NCBI GenBank assembly: GCA_964410625.1
Contig: CAYPHY010000023.1
Location: forward strand, 1-64,000
Length of the DNA: 64,000 bases
Source of the DNA: CAYPHY01 sp964410625
Lineage (GTDB): Bacteria > Chloroflexota > Anaerolineae > Promineifilales > Promineifilaceae
Direction of reading: 5' to 3'
A model generated the notes under the pieces. The model worked only from the letters and a program-made list of their open reading frames with translations. It searched no databases and had not been told where the DNA came from. This document shows, piece by piece, positions 1 to 8,487 of this stretch (position 1 is the stretch's first letter; each line of letters opens with the position of its first letter). The translations under genes were made by a program, and so were the position numbers.

Positions 1-2186
1 AGTGCCGTGTCGGGGTGGTCGCGGCCGAGGACGCGCTCGCGGATAGCCAGTGCCTGTTGGCTGTAAGGTAAAGCCCCCTTTAGATCGCCACTCATATCAA
101 GATAAAAGTCCATCACGCCGCAAAGTCGAGCTGCTTGCTCGTCTTCACGACTAAAAGCATTGTCTACCACATGACGTAGATGAATATCCCAGGCTCTCAA
201 TGCGGCCGGATAGCCATCTCTTGTTTGGCGACTCGCTCGCTCAAGCACGGCTTGCTCCACTTCTGCTTGGGCAGTTTCATCGGCGGCGGCAGCCCGTACA
301 AAAGCAACCAGCAGCCGGTGGAGGCGGACGGCCTCGTTCGCCTCGCCGGAGGGTTCGAGCAGGCCGAGTTCGAGCAGCCGCGCCTGGGCGTCATCAGGCA
401 GCAGGGTATTGTCCTCCGGTGCGGCCACCGTCGCCAGCAGCAGGTCGAGCGGCAACGGCTCGCCGGGGGCGAAGCAGGCGGCACGGGCCAGCAGGGCGAC
501 GGCGAGGCGGTCGGTCGTGCTCCCTACCGGTTGCAACCGGTCGAAGCTGAGGGCGAAGGTACGGCCGACATGTTGCTCATGTTCCGTCGCGCTGATCCTC
601 AGCCCCTTTCCCCACTTCCCCTGCAATGAGGGATGTTCCAATAACGCCGGACTCTGCAACTGCTGCCGGTACTCCCCCAACGTCACGCGGCCGTAGTAGG
701 CCAAAAAGCTCCCCGCCAGGCGCAAGGCCAGCGGCAGGTCGCCCAATTCTTCAGCAATAGCCGCCAGCCCCGCTTCGTCGGCCGAGCGGCGGTCGTCCTT
801 TAGATACCGTTGCAGCAAGCGGACGCTCTCCGCCCGCTCCAGCACATCCAGCCGCAGCGGTTGCACACCTAACTCTGCATCCCACTGCGCCCGCCGCGCC
901 GTGACCAACAACCGGCAGCCACCACTCGACGGCCGCCACGCTTGCAGCAGCGCTTCCGCTTCGCAGTTGTCGAAAATCAGCAGCCGGGCAAGCGGTTGCG
1001 CCCATGCCGCCTGCACCAACCCCGCCTGCTGCTCGACCGGCAGTTCACCGTACTGTGGGTGCAGTCCCATCCCCGCACCCGATAAGGCGATGCGCGAAAG
1101 CATTTCGGATTCGGAAAGAGACTGCGAGACTGGGAGACTAAGCGATTCTCCTCTGCTCCCCTGCCCCTCTGCTCCTCCGCTCCCCTGCCCCTCTGCTCCT
1201 CCGCCCCCCTGCTCTTCCTGGGCGAAGCTGACCCAATACACGCCACCGGGGAAGAAACGGCCGTAACGATGGGCAAACTCAATTGCCAGTTGCGTCTTGC
1301 CCACACCGCCGATACCGGTGGTGGTGATCACCACATCGCGGTTGTCGGCCGAATAGAGAAAAGCCTTCGCCAGGCGTATCAGCTCTTTTTCGCGGCCGGT
1401 GAACAGCGGATTGCGGCGAAAGGGGAGGTAGCTGCCGGAAGGCGGGTCGTCCGGTTCGGCCAGTTGGTCGGGGTCGGGCAGCGGTGGCGGTTCATAGACC
1501 GCTGGCATCGTGCCAATTTGCTGCTGTACATTGGTGAGCGTGGACAGCAAATTGATGATAACGTGGCTATACGTCCCGGAAAGCGTAACGGTGTTCCCCG
1601 TCGGCGTGCCTGAAACCCCGGCATTGAGCAGGGTGGCAATCGCCTGCTGGACTTCATCTACTTTGGCGTCCCCTGCCGGCGTGTCTGAAACCCCAGCATT
1701 GACCAGGGCGGCAATTGCTTGCTGGATTTCATCTACTTTGCGGTGCAACTGTTCCAGAGATTGATCGCGGCGTACCTCGGCCGGGGCGCGGGTGCGGCCG
1801 ACGATGAGATCAAAGATGGCGGTAAACTCAGTCAGTTCCAGCCGGGGATTATATTCCAGGCCGCCCAGCGCGTCCCTTTCTTCCGCCCACTGCAACCAGT
1901 CGGCCGTTTCTTTTTCCAGAATGGCCGGATCGTTCCGCCGAAAAGCATCCTCAAAAGCGTGGTAAATGCGCTCGTCATCGAAGAAATCCAGCAACGGCTG
2001 CGGCTTGAAAACTCCCCATTCGACCAGGGCGTGGGTGTAGATGGCGCGGAAATCATTGGCCGCCGGTTCCCCTTCCAAGCCCAGCTTCTTCCGCAGGCGA
2101 ATGACCGTTTTGTGGCGGCCGAGCCGTTCACGGGCTGCATCCGCATTGATCTGGACAATGGTACCGATTATCGCTTCCAGCAGCAT
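1..2186 (-). CDS. STAND ATPase with NB-ARC domain and TPR start (C-terminus cut by window edge)
   Basis: An uninterrupted frame runs from ATG at 2186 off the left edge, 728 residues visible. Residues 1-150 are a helical region I do not recognise. Residues 150-199 are a 25-residue sequence repeated twice. The NB-ARC/NACHT-like core follows: FTGRE at 262-266, P-loop GIGGVGKT at 291-298, Walker B LLIFDN at 402-407, CRLLVTARR at 424-432 and GDLPLAL at 482-488. From about residue 704 a tetratricopeptide repeat of the kinesin-light-chain type starts (SQQALAIRERVLGRDHP). Such proteins are signal-transducing switches: the ATPase holds the protein off and the repeats sense a ligand. The effector may be the N-terminal region. 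Residues 323-360 are a Gly/Glu/Ser-rich insert between the P-loop strand and Walker B, made of repeat DNA. Defence or signalling role is inference; the partner and output are unknown. Confidence 0.85.
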   Translation of the reverse strand, partial: MLLEAIIGTIVQINADAARERLGRHKTVIRLRKKLGLEGEPAANDFRAIYTHALVEWGVFKPQPLLDFFDDERIYHAFEDAFRRNDPAILEKETADWLQWAEERDALGGLEYNPRLELTEFTAIFDLIVGRTRAPAEVRRDQSLEQLHRKVDEIQQAIAALVNAGVSDTPAGDAKVDEVQQAIATLLNAGVSGTPTGNTVTLSGTYSHVIINLLSTLTNVQQQIGTMPAVYEPPPLPDPDQLAEPDDPPSGSYLPFRRNPLFTGREKELIRLAKAFLYSADNRDVVITTTGIGGVGKTQLAIEFAHRYGRFFPGGVYWVSFAQEEQGGGGAEGQGSGGAEGQGSRGESLSLPVSQSLSESEMLSRIALSGAGMGLHPQYGELPVEQQAGLVQAAWAQPLARLLIFDNCEAEALLQAWRPSSGGCRLLVTARRAQWDAELGVQPLRLDVLERAESVRLLQRYLKDDRRSADEAGLAAIAEELGDLPLALRLAGSFLAYYGRVTLGEYRQQLQSPALLEHPSLQGKWGKGLRISATEHEQHVGRTFALSFDRLQPVGSTTDRLAVALLARAACFAPGEPLPLDLLLATVAAPEDNTLLPDDAQARLLELGLLEPSGEANEAVRLHRLLVAFVRAAAADETAQAEVEQAVLERASRQTRDGYPAALRAWDIHLRHVVDNAFSREDEQAARLCGVMDFYLDMSGDLKGALPYSQQALAIRERVLGRDHPDTA
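1117..1219. repeat. Low-complexity repeat inserted in frame in the STAND gene
   Basis: The plus strand reads GAGACTGGGAGACTAAG and then repeated CTCCTCTGCTCCCCTGCCC-type words. The same two word types stand together inside the tandem phosphofructokinase gene at 18528-18623, and the GAGACTGGGAGAT word also makes intergenic hairpins at 2904-2939 and 59604-59674. It adds about 38 residues without breaking the frame. Confidence 0.8.
1590..1739 (-). repeat. 75-bp tandem duplication in the STAND gene linker
   Basis: Two adjacent 75-bp units (1739-1665 and 1664-1590, minus strand) encode KVDEIQQAIAALVNAGVSDT and KVDEVQQAIATLLNAGVSGT, each followed by a short PxGxx tail. The units differ at only a few positions, so the duplication is fairly recent. 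It lengthens an amphipathic helix and linker between the N-terminal region and the ATPase. Confidence 0.85.
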
Positions 2187-2425
2187 GGATTATCCCCTCT
2201 AAGGCGGCTCACGCGCTCTACACGGGCGTTTATTAATTTGGTTGTCTGTTGCTCTCTTGCCACGCGCTGTTATCCCCGAACCGATTTCAGGGGAATCATA
2301 ACGTATGAGCGGGCAGTGTGCCAGTGAGTTGTGGAAAAAGTTGGCGTTGTTGCGGCAGCGGATTAGGAACGGATAAACGGATAGGTCTAACCAGCCATCC
2401 GCTTATCTGTTGCTATCCGTTGCTG
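2187..2425. other. Intergenic region with an ACGGATAAACGGAT-type hairpin
   Basis: From about 2358 to 2425 the words GGATAAACGGAT and ATCCGCTTATCTG/ATCCGTTGC face each other as an imperfect hairpin. The same family recurs at 27620-27690, 48738-48800 and 52008-52035. No gene is seen in the rest. Confidence 0.6.
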
Positions 2426-2845
2426 TTACGACGGTCCGGCCGCCACTGCCGCCAGCAACAAGCCCAAACCGCTACCGACCAGCGTGCCAACGGCCGACCA
2501 CAGCGGAAGCTGGTCCCACAGCCAGCGGATGTCGGCCGTCGAAAACTCTGGCCCGTGGGCATGGAGGCCGGTCTTCAAGGCCATGAAGAACAGCGATAGC
2601 AAGACCGAGCCAATGCCGAGCAGCAGTCCGGCGACAGCGGTCGCCAGCAGCCACCTTCCCAGCGACAGCCGCCTGCCCCCCAGGTAGCGTTGAATGAGAT
2701 GGAGCAATGAGACGGCCGTCACCCCCACCCCCAACACCACCACCTGCACCAACTTCCCTTCCAGGCTGATCCAGATGGCGCTATAAAGCGCCAACAAAAC
2801 CGTTGCCAGTCGCAGACCAGGGATAGTTGCCGGAATCATCATCAA
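2426..2845 (-). CDS. Small integral membrane protein, unknown function
   Basis: 139 residues. Four hydrophobic segments are visible (about residues 8-27, 33-48, 63-88 and 115-135), with short basic loops (QRYLGGRRLSLGR) between segments 2 and 3 and a polar stretch PEFSTADIRWLWDQ before the last one. I do not recognise a named family. The start is one of three successive ATG codons (MMMIPATIPG), so the exact first residue is uncertain. It stands alone: the STAND gene is downstream on the same strand and a divergent flavin reductase follows after 200 bp of repeat-rich spacer. Confidence 0.7.
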   Translation of the reverse strand: MMMIPATIPGLRLATVLLALYSAIWISLEGKLVQVVVLGVGVTAVSLLHLIQRYLGGRRLSLGRWLLATAVAGLLLGIGSVLLSLFFMALKTGLHAHGPEFSTADIRWLWDQLPLWSAVGTLVGSGLGLLLAAVAAGPS

Positions 2846-2903
2846 AAATTACTCGCTCGGCCGTGTGCTTGTGCTACAATAGTTTAATGGACTGCCGTCC
2901 GCT

Positions 2904-2999
2904 TGGAAATTAAGAGACTAAGAGACTGGGAGACTATTTGTATATTGGTTTATTGGTGTATTAGTGTATTGGTATGGTAGGCTATGTAAAGCAATATAC
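2904..2999. repeat. Word repeats upstream of the flavin reductase
   Basis: TTAAGAGACTAAGAGACTGGGAGACT is followed by a run of TATTGGTTTATTGGTGTATTAG-type words. The complement of the second word (CCGATTCACCAATACACC) follows at about 2999-3016, so the unit can fold into a long imperfect hairpin just before the ribosome-binding site at 3031. Confidence 0.6.
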
Positions 3000-3044
3000 C
3001 GATTCACCAATACACCACTTACCCTTCACAAAGGAGCAACACAT

Positions 3045-3536
3045 ATGTCAGATGATGCCATCAAAGAAGCATTGAACCGTTTACCTTATGGATTTTACAG
3101 CATTACCTCGCGCAATGGCGACGAGGTGAATGCGATGGTCGCCAACTGGGTGATGCAGGCGTCCTTTACGCCCCGCCTGGTGGTGATGGGCTTGCAGAAG
3201 AAGGCGTATTCCCACGGGGTGATCGCCAACGGCCGTGTCTTTGCCATCAACATCTTCAACAAGGGGGATGAAGAGGCAATGATGTCCTTTTGCAAAGGAC
3301 GAGCTAAACGACCGGATAAGATGGAAAATGCCAGCTACACCCCTGGCCCGGAGACGGGTGCGCCGATATTGGAGGGGGCGGCCGCTTATATCGAATGTAC
3401 CGTCCGCGACCTGATTGACGTCGGTGGCGACCACGACCTGCTGGTTGGTGAAGTCGTCGGCGCAGGCATCCTCAAACCCGGCGAGGTGACCGACACGCTG
3501 ACGTTGCCCCATGTGGGGTGGAGTTATGCGGGGTAA
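3045..3536 (+). CDS. Flavin reductase-like, FMN-binding protein
   Basis: 163 residues from ATG 3045, chosen because AAGGAG at 3031-3036 lies 8 bases upstream; a longer frame from 2964 would be coded by repeat DNA. The protein has the split-barrel flavin reductase pattern: LPYGFYSITSRNGDEVNAMV at the N-terminus (substrate and FMN side), ASFTPRLVVMGLQKKAYSHG in the middle, FAINIF and a C-terminal ECTVRDLIDVGGDHDLLVGE strand pair ending in a GDH motif typical of the family. Members bind FMN and reduce it with NAD(P)H or act as flavin-dependent redox partners. No paired monooxygenase is adjacent, so the substrate is unknown. Confidence 0.85.
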   Translation: MSDDAIKEALNRLPYGFYSITSRNGDEVNAMVANWVMQASFTPRLVVMGLQKKAYSHGVIANGRVFAINIFNKGDEEAMMSFCKGRAKRPDKMENASYTPGPETGAPILEGAAAYIECTVRDLIDVGGDHDLLVGEVVGAGILKPGEVTDTLTLPHVGWSYAG

Positions 3537-3634
3537 TAGGTAGCAAGTGGCAGGTGGCAGGTGGCAAGTAAAGAATAGACCATTACACTAATACACAAAT
3601 GACTGTCTACTGCCAACTGCCAACTGCTTACTGA
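3537..3634. repeat. Intergenic word hairpin, GGCAGGTGGCAAG type
   Basis: TAGCAAGTGGCAGGTGGCAGG on the left faces CTGCCAACTGCCAACTGCTTA on the right. The hairpin fills the space between two convergent genes and may act as a bidirectional terminator, though there is no clean U-tract. Confidence 0.65.
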
Positions 3635-4432
3635 CTAAGGGGCAGGGGTCGCCGTCACCACCACATACCCCTTCGGAATCGGCTGGACATAGGGGGTGAG
3701 GTCGGTTGGCGTTTCGTCGGTGAAGGTGATGTTGGTGAAGCCCAGGCCGGTGAGGAAGTTGCGCATATAGGCTTCGGCGTTTTGGTTGGCGCGGTCGAGA
3801 ATGTCGCTTTGGGCGGCCGCTTCACGGATGGCGACCTCCGCCTCTTGCCGTACCCTCGTTTCCAATGCCGGGTCGGCACGGGTCAACAGCCCCGTATCGC
3901 GGTCAGCGACAAATGAACGCTCGTTGTCCAGGGCGGGGATGTCCTCAAAGATATAGGCGTCCGGCAGATGGACGACCACCGAAACGGGGTCTACCACCAC
4001 CAAATCTTCCGTCGTCATCGCTGAGAGATCAATCCCGGCATACACCTTGCCATAGGCGACAAAGATGATGGATTCACCGAGTAGGCCAAAGAACTGGTCT
4101 GAATTGTCCTCGGCCGTCACCACCTTCTCCACCTCATAAGACACCGTCTCCAACCGCGCCAGATCGTTGATCTGGTGCACGATGGTGGCGGCGTTGGGCA
4201 GGATGACCGGCGTGGCGGGCAAAAACAGGTCCCGCGCCAGCTCGGTGATGGGATCAAGGCTGGAGGAGGCCTGGCTGACGGTGTTGTTGACGTTGAGGAC
4301 CAGGCGGGCAACGGTAAAGACAAAATAAGCCAGCACAATAAAAAACAGGATTAAAAGGCCATAGAGCAAACTGCGTAACCCTGACCGTTTGGGTCGGCCG
4401 CTTTTGCCCGTCACTTCGCTTTCACTTTCCAT
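3635..4432 (-). CDS. DUF4230 family membrane-anchored protein
   Basis: 265 residues. A short basic N-terminus (KSGRPKRSGLRS) is followed by one membrane segment at about residues 23-46, so the bulk is probably outside the cell. The middle (EKVVTAEDNSDQFFGLLGES, YGKVYAGIDLS, VVHLPDAYIF) and the C-terminal helix plus strand ending LTGLGFTNITFTDE match the DUF4230 pattern as I know it. DUF4230 proteins are widespread single-pass surface proteins with no assigned biochemical role. The start is the only ATG upstream of the membrane segment. No operon partner; downstream is the convergent flavin reductase. Confidence 0.75.
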   Translation of the reverse strand: MESESEVTGKSGRPKRSGLRSLLYGLLILFFIVLAYFVFTVARLVLNVNNTVSQASSSLDPITELARDLFLPATPVILPNAATIVHQINDLARLETVSYEVEKVVTAEDNSDQFFGLLGESIIFVAYGKVYAGIDLSAMTTEDLVVVDPVSVVVHLPDAYIFEDIPALDNERSFVADRDTGLLTRADPALETRVRQEAEVAIREAAAQSDILDRANQNAEAYMRNFLTGLGFTNITFTDETPTDLTPYVQPIPKGYVVVTATPAP

Positions 4433-4980
4433 AACACTTACACCTCAAACAGCGGGAGAATAGAAACCGGGTTTCTTAACTTCTACTAGAGTAAAATATG
4501 AATTGATAGAAACCCGGTTTCTAGCCGTCTATCGCTACTATTATAACAGGATAATGATAGAANNNNNNNNNNNNNNNNNNNNNNNNNNNNNNNNNNNNNN
4601 NNNNNNNNNNNNNNNNNNNNNNNNNNNNNNNNNNNNNNNNNNNNNNNNNNNNNNNNNNNNNNAGAAACCCGGTTTCTAGCCGTCTATCGCTACTATTATA
4701 ACAGGATAATGATAGAAGGGTTCGCAGGCCGCAGCCAACAACCACCTAAACCACTAAACCACCTATAGGAAACACCGATTGAAATCGGCGTCTGATACAG
4801 GAAACCCGTTGAAACGGGTTATTGTTGTGTATAGCTCAATACGCAATCCCAGCAAAAAACTCTCAAATAAAGCTCCTTACCGCTTACTGCCCACTGTCTA
4901 CTGTCTACTATCCACTCCTCACTCTCCACTCCCCACTAATCTCCCCTTGCCCGTTGTCCTCAATTGGGGAAAATACAGCT
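4433..4980. other. Repeat-rich intergenic region holding the scaffold gap
   Basis: No gene is seen. It holds GAAACCGGGTTTCTT/AAGAAACCCGGTTTC inverted words (4463-4520), the N gap with its duplicated flanks (4508-4717), a GTTTCAACGGG-type repeat (about 4768-4825, GAAACCCGTTGAAACGGGTT) and a pyrimidine-rich run of CTTACTGCCCACTGTCTACTG words (4872-4942) just before the DUF503 gene. Confidence 0.7.
4508..4717. other. 100-N scaffold gap flanked by a perfect 55-bp direct repeat
   Basis: Exactly 100 Ns occupy 4563-4662. The 55 bases ending at the gap (4508-4562) are identical to the 55 bases starting after it (4663-4717). Two contig ends sharing one k-mer length is the usual trace of a de Bruijn assembler, so the gap may be a zero or negative gap rather than missing DNA. 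Confidence 0.9.
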
Positions 4981-5265
4981 ATGTTCGTGGCAACCTGTGT
5001 CATCACCCTGGAACTGTACGGCGTGGAATCGCTGAAGGACAAACGCCGTATTTTGAAGTCTATCCTGGCGCAACTGCGCCAAAAGTATAATCTCTCGGCC
5101 GCCGAAGTAGACCAACACGATGTCTGGCAAACGGCGGTGATCGCGCTGGCGGCCGTTGGCAACGACAGCGGCTATCTCCACGGCTTGCTCGAAAAGTGTG
5201 TGGACTGGATTGAACAGTACCGCCCCGATGCGCCGATCCACACCTACCATATCGAATTTCGCTAG
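4981..5265 (+). CDS. DUF503 (YlxP-like) small protein
   Basis: 94 residues from ATG 4981. The conserved DUF503 core is clear: an N-terminal strand MFVATCVITLELYGVESLKD, then KRRILKSILAQLRQKYNLSA, EVDQHDVWQTAVIALAAVGN and a final helix before the PDAPIHTYHIEF strand. YlxP-type proteins are ferredoxin-like folds often found next to translation genes (infB, rbfA) in other bacteria; their role is not settled. Here the gene instead begins a run leading into a membrane/ABC module, 10 bp upstream of the next start. Longer frames upstream are coded by repeat DNA, so this start is preferred. Confidence 0.9.
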   Translation: MFVATCVITLELYGVESLKDKRRILKSILAQLRQKYNLSAAEVDQHDVWQTAVIALAAVGNDSGYLHGLLEKCVDWIEQYRPDAPIHTYHIEFR

Positions 5266-5275
5266 AACTTCCCTT

Positions 5276-7360
5276 ATGCACCCCTTGTTTGCAGTAACCA
5301 ATGGACCCGTTGCCAGGCTTCGTTCGGCCGACAGTTGCCAAAGTTGCCAACGACTAAAGTTGTTACTGCCTATCCAGATTATCTTTATCATCTTTTTGCT
5401 TATCCTCCTGCCGCGGCCGACGGCCGCCCAGGACAACACCAGCCTCTCTATAGAGGTACGCGCCGGATTCGACGGCTACTACAAACCAAACTATGCTGTC
5501 CCCATGACCATTTCCGCCCAAAACGATGGCCCACCCATTGAGGGGGAGATTCGCATCATCACCGGCAACCCATCATTTAACGATGAGGTGGTGTACAGCG
5601 TGCCGATCAGCTTGCCCACGCAGTCCAACCGGCAAATCGCGCTCACCGTTTACCTCTCCCGTTTCACCGGCAGTCTGACGGCGCAACTGGTTGATAGCAA
5701 TGGGACGATCATCGCCGAACAAGATTCCAATACCCTCAACCAACTGGCGGTTGACGACCTGCTTTATGGCGTGGTCAGTTCCAGCCCCGGCGAACTGGCG
5801 TTTTTAGAGAGCGTCAGCGGCGGCCGCAGCCAGGCCGGTGTCGCCTTTCTCAATCCAGCGGAACTGGCGGACATTGCCGTCGCCTGGGACGCACTGGATG
5901 TGTTGATCTTCGATGATACCGACACCAGCCAACTGACCCCGGCCCAATTGTCCGCCCTGAGTGACTGGCTGGCAGGTGGGGGGCATCTGGTTGTTACCGG
6001 CGGCCCCAACTGGCAGGCGACAACGGCCGCGCTCGGCGACTTGTTACCCGTCACGGTCAGCAGTACCGCATCACTCGACGATCTCCCCGCCCTGCGCGAC
6101 TTTGCCGGGATGGAGTTCCGCGACCCCGCCCCTTATCTCGTCGCCGATAGCACTTTGCGCGAGGGGGAGTTGTTGTTACATGAGGATGGGCTGCCGATTG
6201 TGGCGATGCGTGAACAGGGGCGCGGCCGCGTCTACTTCCTCGCCCTCGACCCCAAGCTGGCCCCACTGGTGGACTGGGATGGCAGTGGTCTGCTGTGGGG
6301 CTTGATCGCTGACGCCGTTCCTTTGCCCACTGCCTGGGAGATGGGCGTGCAAGATAGTTATGCGGCGGGGACGGCCGTCTCGGACATCCCCTCCCTATCC
6401 CTCCCTTCCATCGGACAACTGCTCCTCTTTTTGCTGATCTACATCATCGTTATCGGCCCGCTCAACTATCTGGTCCTACGTCGCCTGAACCGGCGCGAAT
6501 TGGCCTGGATCACCATTCCGGCATTGGTGCTGCTCTTCAGCGGCTTCACCTATTTCACCAGCTTTCGCACGCGCGGCGAGAACATCATTGTCAATGAGAT
6601 GACGGTGGCTTATGGGCAGATTGGCGGCGAGCGGGCCCATGCCCAGAGCCTGGTGGGGATTTATTCCCCTCGGCGCAATGTATTTGATATCACCCTGCCC
6701 GGTGAGGCGGCCGTGCGGCCGTTTAGCCGCGCTCTCGGTTCGTTGAGCAGTGGTGGCAATCTGGACGCTATCGTTCGCGAGGGCGATGTACGGCTGGCGA
6801 ATATCCGCACCGACACCAGCGAGATGCAAACCTTTATCGCTGAAAGCTACCAACCTGCCCCGGAAATCACGGTCCATATCCAGCCGGTGGAGGGTGGCAC
6901 AACTGGTGAGGTGGAAATCGGCGTTGAAAACCAGGGGGAACGGCCGCTGGAGGACGCTGCCCTGCTGATCGGCACGACGCTTGAACCCGTCGGCACGCTG
7001 CAACCCGGAGAGGGGCGCGTGCTGACCATTACGCTGCCGGTAACGGGAAGCAGTAGTCTTCCTCCTGAGGGTGGAACGCCGCTGTTTAATCCTTCTTCCG
7101 CCTCCCCCGCGCCGTTGCTCGGTGATCCGGCGGCCGTGCTTGGAGGCAGGGATTTCATGGACCTTGCCACCTTTCCGCGCTGGCAACTGCTGCAAGCTAT
7201 CTCCGGTAGCGCCAATCTGAGTAACGCCGGTAGCGCCTGGCCCGAAGATCGCCTGACGCTGCTGGGTTGGATGGATGGGCCTCAGTTGGAAGCGGCCGCC
7301 AACAAGGGACAGATAGAGCAACTTGGTACGACGTTGTATTTTTTGGAGATTGGGGAATAG
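5276..7360 (+). CDS. Large membrane-anchored protein with GATase-like domain, ABC-module partner
   Basis: 694 residues from ATG 5276, 10 bp after the DUF503 stop. An N-terminal hydrophobic segment (LLLPIQIIFIIFLLILLP, about residues 28-46) ends in a possible signal cleavage TAAQD. A beta-rich ectodomain follows. Next comes a Rossmann-like segment (VLIFDDTDTSQLTPAQLSAL, WLAGGGHLVVTGG) typical of DUF4350/class-I GATase-like folds without an obvious catalytic Cys. Two close membrane helices (about residues 385-430, LLLFLLIYIIVIGPLNYLVL) and a final ectodomain complete it. GldG-type components of ABC systems use a similar GATase-like fold plus membrane helices. Function unknown; the context with an ABC ATPase and two permease-like proteins makes it a candidate extracytoplasmic partner. 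Confidence 0.75.
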   Translation: MHPLFAVTNGPVARLRSADSCQSCQRLKLLLPIQIIFIIFLLILLPRPTAAQDNTSLSIEVRAGFDGYYKPNYAVPMTISAQNDGPPIEGEIRIITGNPSFNDEVVYSVPISLPTQSNRQIALTVYLSRFTGSLTAQLVDSNGTIIAEQDSNTLNQLAVDDLLYGVVSSSPGELAFLESVSGGRSQAGVAFLNPAELADIAVAWDALDVLIFDDTDTSQLTPAQLSALSDWLAGGGHLVVTGGPNWQATTAALGDLLPVTVSSTASLDDLPALRDFAGMEFRDPAPYLVADSTLREGELLLHEDGLPIVAMREQGRGRVYFLALDPKLAPLVDWDGSGLLWGLIADAVPLPTAWEMGVQDSYAAGTAVSDIPSLSLPSIGQLLLFLLIYIIVIGPLNYLVLRRLNRRELAWITIPALVLLFSGFTYFTSFRTRGENIIVNEMTVAYGQIGGERAHAQSLVGIYSPRRNVFDITLPGEAAVRPFSRALGSLSSGGNLDAIVREGDVRLANIRTDTSEMQTFIAESYQPAPEITVHIQPVEGGTTGEVEIGVENQGERPLEDAALLIGTTLEPVGTLQPGEGRVLTITLPVTGSSSLPPEGGTPLFNPSSASPAPLLGDPAAVLGGRDFMDLATFPRWQLLQAISGSANLSNAGSAWPEDRLTLLGWMDGPQLEAAANKGQIEQLGTTLYFLEIGE

Positions 7361-7533
7361 AGATTAGAGACTGGAGATTGGGAGATTAAGAACGATAGTT
7401 CTATGGTTACGCGGATGACGCGGATAACACGCTGATGACGCTGATTTTCATTGATGGGGATGCATTGGATATTACGAAAATATACGCGTAAATCTGCGAA
7501 GCATCAGCGAAAATCTGCGTCCTATTTGAAACG
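7361..7533. repeat. Intergenic word hairpin, GATGACGCGGATAACACG type
   Basis: A GAGATTAGAGACTGGAGATT word is followed by GCGGATGACGCGGATAACACG facing TCTGCGAAGCATCAGCGAAA and AATCTGCGT. The family recurs at 35440-35485, 37937-37985 and 45928-46035. No ribosome-binding site is seen before the ATG at 7534, so the next gene may depend on read-through or an unusual leader. Confidence 0.6.
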
Positions 7534-8487
7534 ATGGCAAGCATTATTGAAATTCAGGGGTTAACCAAGCAATACGGCGAGTTGATGGCGCTCGATGATT
7601 TGACGTTGAGCATCGAGCAGGGGGCGGTCTTTGGCTTCATCGGGCCGAATGGGGCGGGCAAGACGACGACGATGCGTATCCTTACCACACTGCTGCGGCC
7701 GACCAGTGGGCAGGCGTGGATTGCCGGTCACTCCGTCGCCGATGATCCGGTGTCGGTGCGGCGGGTGATCGGCTACATGCCCGACTATTTTGGCGTCTAT
7801 GACGACATGAAGGTGTGGGAGTATCTCGACTTTTTCGCCGCTTGCTACAACATTCCGGCGGCCGCCCGCGAAGGGATGATTGATGACCTGCTAGCGTTGG
7901 TAGATTTGCAGCACAAGCGGGAAGCGATGGTGGAGAGCCTCAGCCGGGGGATGAAACAGCGGCTGTGCCTGGCGCGGACGCTGACCCATGACCCCCAGGT
8001 ATTGATCCTCGACGAACCGGCCAGCGGCCTCGACCCGCGCGCCCGCATCGAAATGCGCGAGCTGTTGCGCGAACTGCAAAACATGGGCAAAACGATCTTC
8101 TTCTCCTCCCACATCCTTTCCGAAGTGGCCGACATCTGCACCAGCATCGGCATCATCGAAGCAGGCAAACTCATCGCTCATGGGGATATGGAAGAGATGA
8201 AGCGCCGCCTCCGCGCCAACCGGCTGATCGCCATCCGCGTGCTGGGCGACACCGCCCCATTGGTCGAAGCGTTACAAGGAGAAACGGCCGTGCACTCCAT
8301 CACCACCAACAGCGACGCTGACCTGCCCGCCGATACGCTGCGCATTGACTTCTCCGGCGATGACGCGGCACTCAGTGGGTTGCTGGGGCGATTGACGGCC
8401 GCCGGTATTCCGATCATCACCTTCAGCGAAGAGACGGGCGATCTGGAAGATGTCTTTCTGCATGTGACCCAGGGGATTGTCAATTGA
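7534..8487 (+). CDS. ABC transporter ATP-binding protein (GldA/NatA-like)
   Basis: 317 residues. Walker A GPNGAGKTT at 37-45, Q-loop region GYMPDYFGVYDDM, signature LSRGMKQRL near 137, Walker B VLILDEPASGLD near 158 and the switch histidine in FFSSHILSEVADIC. The C-terminal 100 residues after the nucleotide-binding domain are the regulatory extension common in ABC-2 exporters (NatA, GldA, DrrA). It would power the membrane proteins encoded immediately downstream: its TGA overlaps the TTG start of the next gene, a sign of translational coupling. The substrate is unknown; the neighbouring large ectodomain protein suggests an envelope or surface role rather than drug export. Confidence 0.92.
   Translation: MASIIEIQGLTKQYGELMALDDLTLSIEQGAVFGFIGPNGAGKTTTMRILTTLLRPTSGQAWIAGHSVADDPVSVRRVIGYMPDYFGVYDDMKVWEYLDFFAACYNIPAAAREGMIDDLLALVDLQHKREAMVESLSRGMKQRLCLARTLTHDPQVLILDEPASGLDPRARIEMRELLRELQNMGKTIFFSSHILSEVADICTSIGIIEAGKLIAHGDMEEMKRRLRANRLIAIRVLGDTAPLVEALQGETAVHSITTNSDADLPADTLRIDFSGDDAALSGLLGRLTAAGIPIITFSEETGDLEDVFLHVTQGIVN

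Noticed and set aside
2886..2912. Mini-frame ATGGACTGCCGT after a TACAAT hexamer
   Set aside because: Only eight codons, with no ribosome-binding site and no conservation evidence.
4872..4942. Possible CRISPR-like array in the CTTACTGCCCACTG words
   Set aside because: Units are of unequal length, have no unique spacers, and no cas gene is present.
6476..7321. 281-codon frame opposite the 694-residue membrane protein gene
   Set aside because: No motif and it runs against a coherent signal-anchored protein; treated as a shadow.
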